A DNA stretch of 64,000 nucleotides from Cardiocondyla obscurior (GCF_019399895.1 NC_091882.1:310001-374000), one strand, 5' to 3'; positions 37,801 through 50,200 are shown, counted from the first letter of the stretch. Notes: generated by a model from the letters alone, not told the origin. A program made the numbers and translations.

Positions 37801-40800
37801 TTCAAATGCTATTTGTCCTGGTCTAATATAACAGGAGCTGTAATAATTTGCTTCATTATTCTTCTAAAAATGGAAAACAAATATTTGATAATTATAACAA
37901 TTTTGTTCAGAAAATTAATTCTATAAAACAGAATAATACTATTTTATAATGTTCTTTTTTTTTTTTTTCTTAATTTTACAATTAAAAAAAATTTAATTGC
38001 GAGTTAAATAAATATTTCATCTCGTTAAAAAAAACGAGTATAGCGCGTGTGCGATTTAAAACTAGAAACGATCAGCGACTATAGTCGTGAGCGTTATCAC
38101 TCCCGATGCTTGTAGTTTGGATTACGCGAATGTGACGCCTGAAGGTGTTAGGTATGAAACGCGAGAGGTTCCATAGAAAGTTACTCTTCTCGTAGTGACA
38201 TTTCGAAGAGAATAAAAGTCAATCTGCCGGAAAGAATCATTCGTCGCCGAAGATAAGACTCGCCATAATCTCACTAAGAATTTATTTTCCATTTGTTTTC
38301 GATACTTTCGTCTATTCGTTCTGCTCAAGTAACAGACTCGTATCAAGAACACAACTCGAAGTAGCTTGATCGAATAAAAGAAAAGAAAAGAAAATAGTAA
38401 AAACATAAATAATTTGCTCTGAATATTTAAAAAAAAAAAAAAAAAAGAGGGAGATTTTTATTTTCAACATTCTTCGAGTATCGCCTCGCTTAAATTATTC
38501 GAGTTCGGAAATAGCTCGTTCATATGCGTGAATGATGCAACGATACTGTAATCGTAATGATGCGGTCGACGATTATTAGCGAATGAATGTTGCGGTCGTC
38601 GTATCACGGCGCTCGCGATATCGCATACTCCCGCGGATGCGAATTATTCCATGAATGCCCAATCTATTTTCATTTATTTATTTTCAAGTGAGTTTATTTA
38701 CTTCAATATTACATTCGCAGCCCTGCGCGGCGATGACGATTTTTGATTGAAATATTCGCGCGGCTTGTCATAAAAAGATAATAAACGTCAGCGGCCGCGT
38801 ATAACACCGCGGGGATATTTCTCGTCGATCCCGGAGCCGAATGTCGCGCACGCCGGTCGCGGAATTGGCGAAAATGCGATTGCATTATGCCGTTGATGCG
38901 GACGCTGACGCGGCTTACGATTTTCGTCGGGCGCTCCGCTCCCTCTCGTCCTGGCCTCCCTCCCTCCTCCCCTGCATTATCGCGCCGTTAAATTCACTAC
39001 ACGTGCGATTTTAAATCAGAGCGTTTCAGCGCGGGCGAAATTTCGCGGCGGGGCGCGCTCGCGATGGCATCGGCAATCCGGTTGAATTCTGGTCGATATA
39101 TCGAACGCGGCGGGTCGACAGAACTACGGTGCGTGTAATCAGCTATTACACACGGCACCGGTGATGTCTACATTACCGCTAGGAGGCATTAACATAATAC
39201 ACATCTTGCGGAACGCCTGCGCGCGCGCGCGCGGCACGATGCGGCGTACCGTAACGAGTCGATTATCAAAGAAGAGTTCTCCCGCCGGAAGCACGAGCTC
39301 GCGCGAGCGTCATAAAACATGAATCCGACTTTATGAAATAATCGACGGGAATTTCGGAACTTGCCCGGACCTGCTCACAGATCCTGCCCTCATCTATGAC
39401 AAATGAAATTCCACCGAGTGCAGTTAATTATTGACGTACTCAATGATGTTTCACCAATAGTAGCGTATAACGAGCCAGAATTCCATCCATCTCCGCTTAA
39501 TAGCCGCGCGTCAATTACTATTTGGCTAACACATATATTAATTCTTTTTTTCTCTGAAAACCGCGCGCTAAAAAAGGCAAATATATGTGCTGAAAGAAGT
39601 TAAAAAAAACTCGAACAAAAAAATTAAAATAAAAAATATTTAAAAAAATAAAAAATAGAAAATTTTTACAAACTCTGTGAATACTATATAGAAGAATTGC
39701 CGCGACGAAAATTAATTGAGATTTCGTTAGCACTCGGGTCGGTATTAAATTACGTTTTGTTAAATTATAAAAGATATTGCAAAAGGGCAGTTAATTTATT
39801 ATTATATTATATCCTTTCATTATTGTTTATACAGTTTATTATTTGTATAATATTATTCGCCGTTCCGTTATTTTCATTATACAATTTTTTTTTATATTCG
39901 AATTTCTTTATTCAGTTCTCTGCTGTATTTCAACACCGCGGCGTCGCTATTGTTTTCTTTCACTGTTACATTAATTTTTTTTTTTTCTTCCAATGTACCG
40001 ATTACCCGAATCGGCCGTTAGAAAATGCAGAGGGAGAAAATCTATAAACGCGCCGAAAAGAGTACTTTCGATGTCGATTACTTCGTCGCCGTTATTGCGA
40101 CCTTTCTTGTACGGTTGTACACGACTCAGTAATCGAATATCAGCGCCGGCCGTGGTATACGTATACGTTCAGGTAGAGATTCGCACTTATCACGGCGAGG
40201 CAGCAACAAGCCGTTCGTGCTCGTTACGTCGCGATTTGGACTCGGGTTCGCATTGCCGGATCGAGATTCACACGTTGGCATTCGCGGGCCGTCCTTTCAG
40301 GCGCCCTGGCGCTTTTGCCGTTCATAAAACGAAACGACACGAGTCAACTGCGACCAACAGTATTGGACTTCGGGCGTGCGCGACCCTGTGTCACCTTCTC
40401 TCTCGCCTATTGCTCGCCTCCTCGTCTCTCCCTTTAACCTCCCCTGAATCGACCACGTACGAACCGATCCCTTTGTCACCGCACGGCTCTCCTGGCGACC
40501 ACTTCGCCTCTCAAAGAGCCGCCGGTATCGCGCGCTACCGAAATTCGAGAGAGTTTCCTCCTGGAAGAGCCCCGGGAATGGAAGGCGCCACTAACGTGTG
40601 CATCGCCGATCACGTCTCCGATGCGGCGCTACGGCAGTTTATAGATGACTCGGTATAACGAGACGGGAACATATTACGTAAGTGGCGACGATGGCGTCTT
40701 CGAGAATCGAGAAGATTGCCATTGATGGCAGCGTCGGACTCGCGGAGTAAATTTCCCAAGAGATGTAAGCTTCGTTCCAATTATCACTTACACGCTTGAT

Positions 40801-40903
40801 ATTGATTTTAAAGATTCCATGCTTCTCCCAAAAGGCAAAAAAAAAAAAAATGATTAAAATCGAGAAAATTTAAAAGAAAATTGACAATTCTTTCTTCGGG
40901 GAG
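34840..40903. other. gene-free stretch
   Basis: No gene is supported. AT-rich parts (35.9-36.4, 37.0-38.5 and 39.4-40.0 kb) alternate with CpG-rich blocks (35.1-35.9, 36.4-37.0 and 38.7-39.4 kb). A CG dinucleotide run lies at 39219-39233. A plus-strand open frame of 221 codons (39993-40658) has no domain and is Ser/Arg-rich. A hydrophobic AT-rich frame just upstream (39697-40047) lacks an ATG near its start. Confidence 0.5.
39219..39233. repeat. CG dinucleotide run
   Basis: Alternating GC for 15 nt, a sequence able to adopt Z-DNA and normally depleted in methylated genomes. Confidence 0.85.
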
Positions 40904-40928
40904 TTTTTTTTTTTTTTTTTTTTTTTTT
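40904..40928. repeat. poly(T) run, 25 nt
   Basis: Uninterrupted T homopolymer, one of the two longest homopolymers in the window. Confidence 0.95.
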
Positions 40929-43900
40929 ATTTAAATCACACGCGTTCTAAATGAGAAACGAGCATGTGTAGAAGTCAAGTAATCGCGAACGGGATGCAAT
41001 GTCTCATGGTTTGCGAGACGAATTAGATTCTCTTTCGATCTCGAGTCATTTGGGCAGCTTCATCGTGTCAGGTAGTGACACGGGCCAAAGTGTAGGCGAA
41101 TAAACCGGATCTAGGCGATCAATAAACAGAACCCTCGGGAAAAGATGTCAACAAAAAGTTGTTTTCCGTCCAGAAGTACGGCCTTTAGCAGACGCTCGGA
41201 CCTGTCTCAATGATCGAGTGGCTCAACCCAGATGACCGCTCGAGTGCGAAGGGTTAACTTGGGTGACGGCGGGCTCGCTCTCCCACGAAGGGAAACCGGC
41301 CGCGTCTCTTCTCACGGGCGCGCGACGTAAAAACCGGCCCGATCGGGGACCCGAGAGTTGGTTCGAATTACGGAGGGGCTTCAGTTCGCCGTATGCGGAT
41401 ACGTGTGCATACGTCGTAAACCGCGAATGCTCGCTGGAAGTTGGCGCGAAAGTATCGGGATACTTTAACCGCGAGCTCTCGATTTTTTTTTCCCGCGTCT
41501 CCCGGGCCGCCGCTCTGGGAAAGCGCTTTTGATAAAAGCCTCGCCCGGAGGTGAGAACTCCCACCCCCGGAAACAGTACAGACTCGCGATGCGGAAGTTT
41601 GCTTTTACCACGGTTTATATAACGCCGTATGTATTCTTATTATTATCCAACGTTTTCGTTCGCCGTGCCGAATCGTATTAATCGCCTGTCAAGGGTGGCG
41701 CGGAATTTATTCGACGTTTAATCGGAATTTCGCGAATAAAAGATATTCAATACGGCCGCGGACGGCGGATAACCTATCTCGCGTCCCGTATCGCTGGAAA
41801 AACATTTCTCGACCGGACCCTCGACCCCGTGAAAAGTTTAAGTGCCACGGAGTACGTGCATTACCGTGGGACAAGAAACGTTTCCTTATTCCGCATCGAG
41901 AAACTTTGGCCACGAGTATGCCCCCCGAACGAATTTATTCTGCCTTTTTCTCGCGAGCGCGATATACAATGCGCCGTAGTACTTTTCCGGCTATAATTTC
42001 GGTAATAGATTCTTCGGTCAAGTAGCCGAGTTGACTTTTACAAGTGCGCCGGGCACTTTTTGCGCAACTAACAGCGCGTAAGCTGGTCCCCCCCACTTTC
42101 AACATTTCTCAAAAGTATAATTTAAAGAACGAAATCGAATAAAAGCGAAATAATTGTGACGGGACATAATACTGAATATTGAGCGAGCCCTCCTTATTAT
42201 TCCGAGGGAACTCTCGCGGCCCTTCGATTGAGCCGTTCTAAAAATATAGGTACAAGCTGCGAAACTTGGATATGAATTTTGATAACGAATTCGCCGACTG
42301 AAAGTCGATTACGCCAAATTGGCCGAAGGAGAATATTAAAATTGAGGTCGCCCCGTATTTCCAGGGCACCCTACATATTCGAGGCTAACTGCCCGATCTT
42401 TCTATCAGTATTCACGCGGTGGTTTAGGCGGTTAAAGGGTGATGGATAGAGATGGGCGGCACAGCTCGCGCGGATGGCAGTTAAACCAACTTTGCTAATC
42501 TTCAAACTAATTTTGAATTTAATCCGCGGTCACGTATAGCAAGTGAAAACCTGGGGGCTGAAGAACCGGCCAGGCCGGTCGGCCGACGTGCGCTAACGTC
42601 GAGGTAATAAAATTATTCGGACATCTTTCCTCGATAAAACGTCGATCTCTAACTTAAGGGATTTCACCCGAAGCTCTGCTCCGCTCGAGATTAACCGGAG
42701 AGCGGAGCGGCTTCGGGGGGGGAAGGAGGAGGGGGAGGGAAGAGATAACGGCGGAAATTACGACTATGTTCGTCAAGGCTCCTGCGGATTAAGTGTGCAT
42801 TGTAGTTTAATGTTTGCCGCGGGACGATAAAAGGATGGGCGGGTAGCCATGAAACCGAATCCCTTTATGAGAATACTTTACATATAATAGCGAAGGCGAA
42901 AATTGAATCCGTTAACACTCGATCGCGTGCTGGGACTAATTAAGCCCCGTGTCCAAGCATTACGCACGCCCGCCGGTATTGGATTTGGAATTTTACAGTT
43001 TACGTTTGACATTCTCGTGTAATTATTTAATTGTTATCGATTGTTCGAGGTAATCCATCAAGTTCGCGAAACAAGCGAGAACTTTCTCCCCGGGATAACG
43101 AAGGTAACGAAGGTGTCCTCCGACATTTCGAGTCTTAGTCGGTCAGTTTTCCTTTAAATTGGAAAGCGCCGGATTTATTCGGGCAACACAAATTCCAACT
43201 ACGAGGGTTTCGAAAATCCCTGGCTCGCGAGAAAACGGAGGACAAGCTCGTGGAAGACAGCTTCCTTTATCACTATGCTTACACGTGATTCTCGCGGTTA
43301 TTATTATTACGCTACCAGGGTGTAACAATGCGTGCTCGCGGTGCCGTGACGCTGATATTAGAAAGTAGATACGACGCGGTCGTATAATTAGCGTATTTCT
43401 AAGTAAAAACCGACAAACTGCCGCAAGGATGAAATGGCTCGCCTCTCTTTTTCTTTCCGTACATACGTGGGATGCGCGTCCGGATAAACCGCGGCCGCCG
43501 CGTTTTTCCACGGATTTCGAATTCACGTCTACTTCCCCGCTCTCCTTCCCCCTCCCCCCCTTTTTCGTGGGCCGCGTGACCTAATTTTAAGAGGGAACAT
43601 TTGCATCCCGCCGACCGTGCCCGGCCCGTCCGTTTAAATGCACCGCACCATGTCGGCGTCGTGACGGGGATGAAGCGGGAGTTTAAAGGGGAGCGTTCCA
43701 CCGTGGAGCATGTCCCCGGTATTTTCGAAGACGCGGCGCAAATAGGTTTATCTCATTCACCGAAGTTTGCCTAACTCTTTTATCGTTTTAAGCGGAGCTT
43801 ACTTGAAGGAAGAAATGCGGTCATAGTTTACTCGGCGCGCGCGCGCGCCCGCGCGCACCCCGGGATCAATATTTCTTTTCGCGGTGCGGCGATGTTATAT

Positions 43901-45963
43901 ATCCAATTTTCAAATTGAATAACAAAATTGCACGGCGAACTCGACACAATGTAGTGCTCCCCCAACGGAGAACTTGTTAATACGTGAAATTTTTCAAAAA
44001 TCAACTCTGAATGGCTAATAATTATGTAAAAATGCGGCGAAACGTATATTCCGCTCATATTTCGATTTATTAATAGCGATCGAAGATGAATTTAAGCGTA
44101 ATTCGTACGAATTATCGAGGGGTCAATTCGGATATTACGCTCGCGTTATTCGCGCAAAACCTAAACGCAGGCGTATCCGTATTAATGCGAACCGAATTTT
44201 AACGTAACTATATTTTTGGTCGGCGTATAACCAGACGGAAAATATCTCGTTATTACCTCCTTTGTAGTAAAACGTGAAGCAAATACGACGATACAATATA
44301 GGTACAGCGCGGAAGAAGAAAGCATTAATGCAAGAGGAATTTTCCTCTAACGTGTATTTCGGACGGCAAGTAATTAGTTACCCTCTCCGCTATTACCCTC
44401 CTTTAATTTATCTCGAATTCCTTTTATAAGAACCGCCGGCGCACTGTAAAACGCAGGAATTTGTTCAAACAAACGGTGCCGCGCGCCGCTCAAAGTGTCG
44501 CAAAAAAATTGCGGATCCGAAGATTATATTCGCTTTATGATATCCCCCTCGGGCGACAGAAGCAATTTTGCTCGCGAAAGCGAAAACGTTCCCAACCGAA
44601 CGTTCAAACATGCCGAAGACGTTCGCGTTTCTCTCTTAAACGCCCCGCTCATTCCGCATACATGTACGAACTTATGTGGAAACGAATATGGCTTTGCGGC
44701 TCTGTCGCGCGTTCGTGAATTTATCGCGTTTCACCCGGCCGGCGTTCGCTGCCGCTGATCGTTGTTTAACCTTCGTGCGCAGACACAGTCGCGATCGGAT
44801 TTGCACTATTTTCTCCTCACCGCGAAAAAGCTCGATCGGGCTAAGGATATCGCATGCGGCGCGACTGGGCTCCCCGCGCTGCGGCGGGCAACCTGCCAGA
44901 CACACGTGAACGTGTGCAATTTGATCTTTTGGCACGTGACGCAGAAATAAGCGCTGCACCGAGAGGATATTTTTTTTTTTTTTCCATTAATGATCTCTGT
45001 TTAAAAAGCGTTTCGAGAGCAGCAAAGCCTCTTCGCTCCCGTCTTTGTAACTATATCGTTAGCTAATTGAATACTCACTGTATATCTATACATATACGTC
45101 TACATTCTGTATGCACGTGCAGAAAAGGAAAAAAAATGTTTCAGACGCCAAAGCTTTTTCGATGCGTAAAATAAATATAACAAAGTACATGCGCGATATG
45201 TGCGCTCGGATATCACGTCGACACGTTGAATAAGATTCGAAAAATTCTCGTTTCCTTTTGCGAATGGAATTCGCGGAATTTGTAGCAACCCCCATAATAC
45301 CGGACACTTTCCTCGCTGTATGCCCGGCTTTTACCCTTTTATATGCGACCGGTGTCACTCGGCCACCCTCCGCTGGCGCATATGCGATCCCTCCCCTCAG
45401 ATTTTCAAATCGCCGCGCTGGCCGAACACGTCGCATCTGCGCTGGCATTTTCGCTTGACGGAACGAGCCGCGGCGCGGCAGGAGGAAAACCTTAAACGTG
45501 ACATTACAGCGACAGGGATACTCGCCACCCGTTGTATTTCGTGATGAAAAACGTTTCTAGGCGTGAGAAGTGTTACCCGTCTCTCTCTCTTTCTCTCGTC
45601 CTCGTACACAGACCGTTTCAGCGAGATCGTATAATTATTATGGATTAAAGTGCATTAAAGAATAAAGTGGAATTCCAACGTCAACGCCGTGGCGTGAAAC
45701 AGACCGCGCGACGACAGCTGTCCCCCTCTTGAATTTTATTTTATTACTTTACGAACTACAATAATCGATTGTTAATATTATTAATGATCATTAATTATTT
45801 ATAATAAGTAGAGCAAATTACGCGCACGCCTCGCGTGCGCTATTTTTCGAAATTCGTGCGCGTTATTATAATTGAGTAATTTATCAACGTCGGCGACGTG
45901 TTGCAGGTTCAAGAGACCTAATTACAAAGTATAAAAAAAAAGAAAAAAAATCATGCGACTTAC
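40929..45963. other. gene-free stretch upstream of the exon cluster
   Basis: No gene is supported. It is mostly CpG-rich with short frames on both strands. It contains alternating GC at 43835-43856, a purine-rich tract at about 42715-42745, and a small duplication GTAACGAAG near 43098. I searched here for the next minus-strand exon after 45964 and found no convincing acceptor and donor pair, which suggests the following intron is long. Confidence 0.45.
43835..43856. repeat. GC-alternating tract
   Basis: Alternating G and C with one CCC interruption. It has Z-DNA potential. Confidence 0.8.
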
Positions 45964-46007
45964 CAATCTGCATGTACTTCAGCGGAGTTGTAGAATTCCG
46001 CCGGTGA
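45964..46007 (-). CDS. minus-strand internal exon, 44 nt (partial gene, unknown product)
   Basis: On the minus strand the acceptor TTTTTCTTTCTATGTTACAG precedes a 44-nt exon that ends GATTG before the strong donor GTAAGTCG. Entering with two carried bases from the exon at 46122-46236, it reads HRRNSTTPLKYMQI and exits with one base. I do not recognise the protein. The peptide is basic and Ser/Thr-rich, as in disordered linkers. The single Met (M of KYMQI) could alternatively be the true start, with everything upstream being 5' leader. A next exon is not evident within the window. Confidence 0.5.
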
Positions 46008-46121
46008 CTGTAACATAGAAAGAAAAATATTAATGTAGACATGTATTTTAGTTAAAAAAATTAATAAAAAGAAAGGTAAAAGTTAATATTTAATGAAGAT
46101 TTTATTTAAAAAAATTCTTAC

Positions 46122-46236
46122 CTAAAAGTTGCTCCGCCGATGCAAGATGCCCGTCCCGAGCCTGCTCCTCCTCTCAGTTTGTGTGTCGAGTCATCCTTCC
46201 GCGTACTGGACACTCGCGTGAGCCGCGACCGTGAAT
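46122..46236 (-). CDS. minus-strand internal exon, 115 nt (partial gene, unknown product)
   Basis: The acceptor GTTCTCGCGATTTTAG opens the exon and CTTTTAG precedes the strong donor GTAAGAAT. Two of three frames stop early. The third, entered with one carried base, is open throughout and reads Arg/Ser/Gly-rich sequence including RVSSTRKDDSTHKLRGGAG and SGRASCIGGATF. It exits with two bases, matching the exon at 45964-46007. Introns on either side are 99 and 114 nt, typical of insects. RKDDS and RRNS resemble basophilic kinase sites, which fits a disordered regulatory segment. The product is unknown, and an untranslated leader remains possible. Confidence 0.5.
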
Positions 46237-46335
46237 CTAAAATCGCGAGAACAAATTACTAAACACTGTCGCGCGATTTTATACGACACTCCCGTTTTTA
46301 ATAAAATCGCATAATAAATTCACTCGCCCGATTAC

Positions 46336-46417
46336 TTTTCGATTTTCGCGAAAAAACGACCGACGAACCGGCTGCGGTTCGTTTGATGACTAATGTCGGC
46401 GGTAACGGCACTATAAT
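46336..46417 (-). CDS. minus-strand exon, 82 nt (partial gene, unknown product)
   Basis: The acceptor TTGTATCTTTTTTCTGTTACAG, quoted here as TATCTTTTTTCTGTTACAG, is excellent. The donor is only fair (GAAAA then GTAATC). Entered at a codon boundary, the exon reads IIVPLPPTLVIKRTAAG then SSVVFSRKSK and exits with one base, matching the exon at 46122-46236. The other open reading would stop at TAA at the donor, so this could alternatively be a terminal exon ending in AKIEK. It is the most 5' of the three clustered exons. Confidence 0.4.
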
Positions 46418-49245
46418 CTGTAACAGAAAAAAGATACAAAATAGATATTAGTGACATGCTGTAAATCTCTTAACTACGTGCTATATAGTCTACCTATGCC
46501 GAAGGAATAAGGTGGGGAAGTCGCGTGGTTCGCGCTCACCCTTAGCCGCCTACCGCTCGCATTTTCACCACCCACCTGCCCCCGCGCCTCCCCTTGTACG
46601 TCTCGCTCTTACGTAGCATGAGTTTTAAGAGTTTTTTTATATACAGATTGTTACTAATTATATTATGAAACGTTACGTCGTTATGTGATTACGAATTAAT
46701 ATTACAATTATTATGCTCGACTACTACGTTACTTTGGGCTATGAAATGTGACATGTGAAAAATTTGAAAAGATATTTTAGCCTTTCGATTTTTAATCACT
46801 CTGAAAATCTTTCACTTCCCTCAAGGCACGCCGTGAATTTTGGTATATTCGTCCGCCGCTTTCGATCCGTAAAGTTCACTCGTCTGGCTGCAACCTGAAC
46901 GTTACGGAAATAGTTTCCGCGAATTATTAAAAAGCCGAGCTGGTCGGCTCATTATCCGCGTTTCGATTGTTTATTCCGTGATTTCGGCTCTTTAATTTCC
47001 TTGAGGCACCGCGCGCGATGTTGAGCCGTCAATTATATATGAAAAATAAATAATCCATCTCTCGCAGAGCGGATTTGTTCTACGAAACGAAACGGACGAG
47101 CGTGACGTTGTTATCCGAATGTCACGCGCGCGAAAAAGGTAAAGCCATCACTGCTGGCTTGGGATCTGCCGCACGCTATTGCACCGAAATTTAGCGTAGC
47201 CGGGCAGGAGAACGAAAAAAAAAACCCCTTGGGATAAATAAATAAATAAAAAAAAAAAAATAAAAAAATGAAAAAAAAGGAGCGGAGGAACAAAGAAAAA
47301 TAAAATACAGTTTCGCGCGCGTTTCGCAAAAGACACCGAGAGCCAAATGTGAGCTTATTCGCGCGTAAACATGGGATTCGCGTCGTCGAGGACGTGGAAA
47401 ATATTTTTCGATGGAAGGCGATATTTTCTTTTTTAAGCAATAAACATCTCGCTTGCGATTTTCCGACGGCAGGATCACGCACTCGCCTCGGCCTTCGTCC
47501 GGGCGCCGGATAATGAATGTAAAACTTGAGTCCGGCCTTAAAAACGGCGGGCGTTTTGTCATTTTTATCGTCAGCGCGGCGCGCCGTCACCGCGCGTCGC
47601 TGCAAGTTATTCGGAAATTATTGCCGTCGAATATATCATTACTTGACGCACGCATGCGAACGCGCGCGCACCCACCGCTGCAAATCCGGGAAAATTTTTC
47701 AAACTCACTCCTCGCCGCGGGGTAAAGCGCGCGGGCGGCATTTATTATAGCGTGAAACGCTATAATAAATATGGATCAATTGGAGGCTAGGCGAAACTGC
47801 AAATATCGGCATATTTAATGTGCGCGAAATGTCAACAGTCATAAATCACAAATTTCGTTGTTCTCATTTAAAATTTCTCCCTCCCCCTTCCCCCCCCCTC
47901 TCTCCCCCGTTGACATATTCATTATTTTTCGCGCGAGCTTAATATTTCTCGACGTGATATTTCCGCCTCGGTACGCGAATTTGTCAGTTGCGTTTCCCGA
48001 AGTGGGCTCTTAATGTTCGTTAATTTAGTAACGCCACGGCGCTCGACAGCGCCCGCTCTAGCCGCAGATATTTCTGTTATTTCTATAGTAACTAATAAAA
48101 TGATAGCGGGGGACCAATCGAGCCCGTCAATTTGCAAATTGTTTGCATATCATCGCGGTTTGTTACGCTTCTCTGAATAGCGCTCCCCCTTGTTTTCGTG
48201 CCGCATATTCTGATTGAGTAACGCTAATTCAACAAAATTATGTAAACTATGACATTGCGCGACATATCGTTTGTTTAATTACTATCATTTATGCTAAGTG
48301 CGAGACTAAATTGCGTTAATTTTCCGCATGCACCGCGGTCAGAAAATAAGCCGGCTGATTCACGATAATTGACTATAGATTGTTGTTCGCTCCGATTATT
48401 TCAATACCGTCCGGTTATTTAGTACTTTCGAATTATAATTAACGCCGGTGATTCGACGGTTTTGCGACTTCGTTCAACCCGAAGCCACGGCAAGACGAAT
48501 TTACTCCTCGTAGAGGTAAGGACGGAGATACTTTACAAGAAGTAAGGAGAAAAGGGGGAGGGGAGACGGGAGACGACATACGATTACAAGTTAAAGGCAT
48601 TTGGCGGAAAGTTAAAAATTTTTGTTTGAAGAAACCCGACCTAAATGAGTTACAAATTAGGATCGCGCGCGATACTTTTACTTATCCGAAACGTTGTTGA
48701 AGTAACGACCGGACTTTCTATGCGGGGGAGCTGCAAAAAAGAACTTTGGGACTCGCCCGATTTTCCGAGCTTTCAGTTAACATAAATTAAAGAACTGCAA
48801 GTAAGGGAGTTTTTGCCGTCACGCCGTGGGTATCTGTGCTCTAAGTAAAGGAGAATCGATAGTCGCCCACCGGAGTAGAAACACGCGCGCAGCGTGATTC
48901 TACTTCCCTTGAAAGGGGAGCGATTCTAAAGCTCCCTTTTTTTTCGCACTCCTGCCTTCCCTTTAATCAAAAACGCGCGATCATTTACTTTGACTTTAAA
49001 AAATGTCTAATCATAAACTTCGCGAGCGCGAAAATATTGTTTTTCGATCGCGAGCTACCGCGAGTCGAAATATTCAGCTGAAAGAAATTTTATTGTTCTT
49101 TAATGTGACGGTAATTACAGTTATTTAAAGGTTTTCTTATATATATTTTGTACAGCGTTGAACTGGATAATTTTTCTGTTTGCAGCGAGGTCTCCTCGAG
49201 CTCGGCGAGCTCATAAAAAAAAAAACGTAAACAGAACTGGACGTC
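46418..49245. other. gene-free stretch with a striking hairpin
   Basis: No gene is supported. The stretch is mixed AT-rich and CpG-rich, with A-runs near 47249-47279, a perfect 31-nt hairpin at 47740-47770, a C-rich tract at 47880-47908, and a hairpin followed by a T-run near 48913-48944. A plus-strand donor GTAAGG at 48515 follows an open 93-nt segment, but its acceptor is weak. Confidence 0.5.
47740..47770. repeat. perfect 14-bp hairpin, 3-nt loop
   Basis: ATTTATTATAGCGT and ACGCTATAATAAAT are exact reverse complements separated by GAA. Pairing stops abruptly on both sides. No coding or splice signal explains it. Possibilities include the remnant of a palindromic mobile-element end, a template-switch mutation product, or a dimeric binding site. 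Confidence 0.9.
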
Positions 49246-49327
49246 GAGCTCGGCGCGCTTCCGAGAATTTAGCCGAGCTCGGCGCACTTCCGAGAATTTA
49301 GCCGAGCTCGGCGCACTTCCGAGAACT
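49246..49327. repeat. three tandem 29-bp units with an internal palindrome
   Basis: Units start at 49246, 49275 and 49304. Each carries GAGCTCGGCGC then CTTCCGAGAATTTAGCC, with one G/A difference in the first copy, and the third copy is truncated after CCGAGAA. Unit junctions create GCCGAGCTCGGC, a perfect 12-bp palindrome. A related CTCGAGCTCGGCGAGCTC lies just upstream at 49194-49211. The array sits about 110-190 bp upstream of a possible plus-strand start site, so it may be a cluster of factor-binding sites. Confidence 0.85.
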
Positions 49328-49390
49328 CGCGCGCGAGTAGGACAGCGCGCATTTGCCGATCTACTCTATCTGTCTGTCTCACTTACTTAC

Positions 49391-49946
49391 GCGGTTCTTC
49401 CTCTTCCTCCAAGGGCCGAAATCTCTAACGGTTACTTCAGTCTGGTTGCGAAGTCTCGGGCGCGTGGACGCGTCGCTAATCGCTCCGCAATAACGCGTAC
49501 TTTTGCCCGCGGATAGGAAAGTATCGCGTACGAATAGTGTCTACGTCGTCGGCTCGGTAACGGAACGATCATTCTCTGCACTCTCGCGTCGTTTTACTCG
49601 TCGTTTTGTCCTTCGTTTCGTGCCTCGAAGAAGCGCTCCGGCAAGAAGCGGTCACGTCGCGGGCGCAGCGCCGCACGGAGCGTCCAACGTTTATTACTCC
49701 ACCTCGATCGGACATTTTCGGACCCCGCTTCCATCACAATTTTTTTTTCGGCAAGTTCCGGCGAATCGCCGCTGTCAATGCGCCGGGATTTCGTCAACCG
49801 CCATTTTACCTCGCCCGTCTTCTTCGTCGCGGCCGTGATTCTCATTCTATCGACGGGATTTTACCAAAGGATTAAAATAACCTCGCTTTACGTCGCGGCC
49901 GGTTTCTCGTCCCGAGATCGAGAACGACGCGAGTGAAGATCCGACT
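49391..49946 (-). other. possible minus-strand first exon
   Basis: On the minus strand the strong donor GTAAGTAAG follows GAACCGC at 49391. A TCAGTC initiator-like motif on the same strand places a possible start near 49946, but without a matching downstream element. If joined to the exon at 46417 it would extend the shared open frame about 50 codons upstream to a TAG, without any ATG, so it would be 5' leader. The boundaries are speculative. Confidence 0.2.
49433..49470 (+). promoter_or_regulatory. candidate Inr + DPE core promoter, start near 49439
   Basis: TTCAGTC fits the arthropod initiator with A+1 at 49439. GGACG at 49466-49470 falls exactly at +28 to +32 and matches the downstream promoter element consensus. 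Upstream lies the palindromic tandem array, downstream a CpG-rich leader. A matching pair is expected roughly once by chance in a window this size, so the context matters more than the motifs. Confidence 0.35.
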
Positions 49947-50200
49947 GAATTAAGCAACACTACGAATATCGAGAGTGCAAATTAATCCAACGAATGATCG
50001 TACGTCGCGCTTCTTAATTTTAATCGTTAAAAAAATCGCCGCGATAATCCGCCGTCATTTTTTCGGTCGTGTTCGTCGGTCGAGTGACAGTGTTGACGAT
50101 TAGTGATGATAAAAAAAAAAGCACAGCAGTGTAATATACTGTGGAGTGATTCAAAGTGCTTTAAGACAGTCCAGGATACCGCACTGTCACGGGAGGAAGG

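Noticed and set aside
39993..40658. 221-codon plus-strand open frame
   Set aside because: It has no recognisable domain, a Ser/Arg-rich composition and no convincing acceptor before it. A chance frame in a CpG-rich block is sufficient explanation.
42795..42807. 13-nt match to the start of miR-33
   Set aside because: No complementary arm lies within 100 nt on either side, so no hairpin precursor is possible.
46822..46840. miR-124-like sequence AAGGCACGCCGTGAAT
   Set aside because: It has several mismatches to the mature sequence and no pairing arm upstream or downstream.
48422..48514. 93-nt plus-strand open segment before donor GTAAGG
   Set aside because: The acceptor (GGTTATTTAG) has a weak pyrimidine tract, the peptide is not recognisable and there is no partner exon. 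I judged it a decoy.
48909..48944. Stem-loop followed by eight Ts, like an intrinsic or Pol III terminator
   Set aside because: The stem has a bulge, and no tRNA-like or small RNA gene precedes it.
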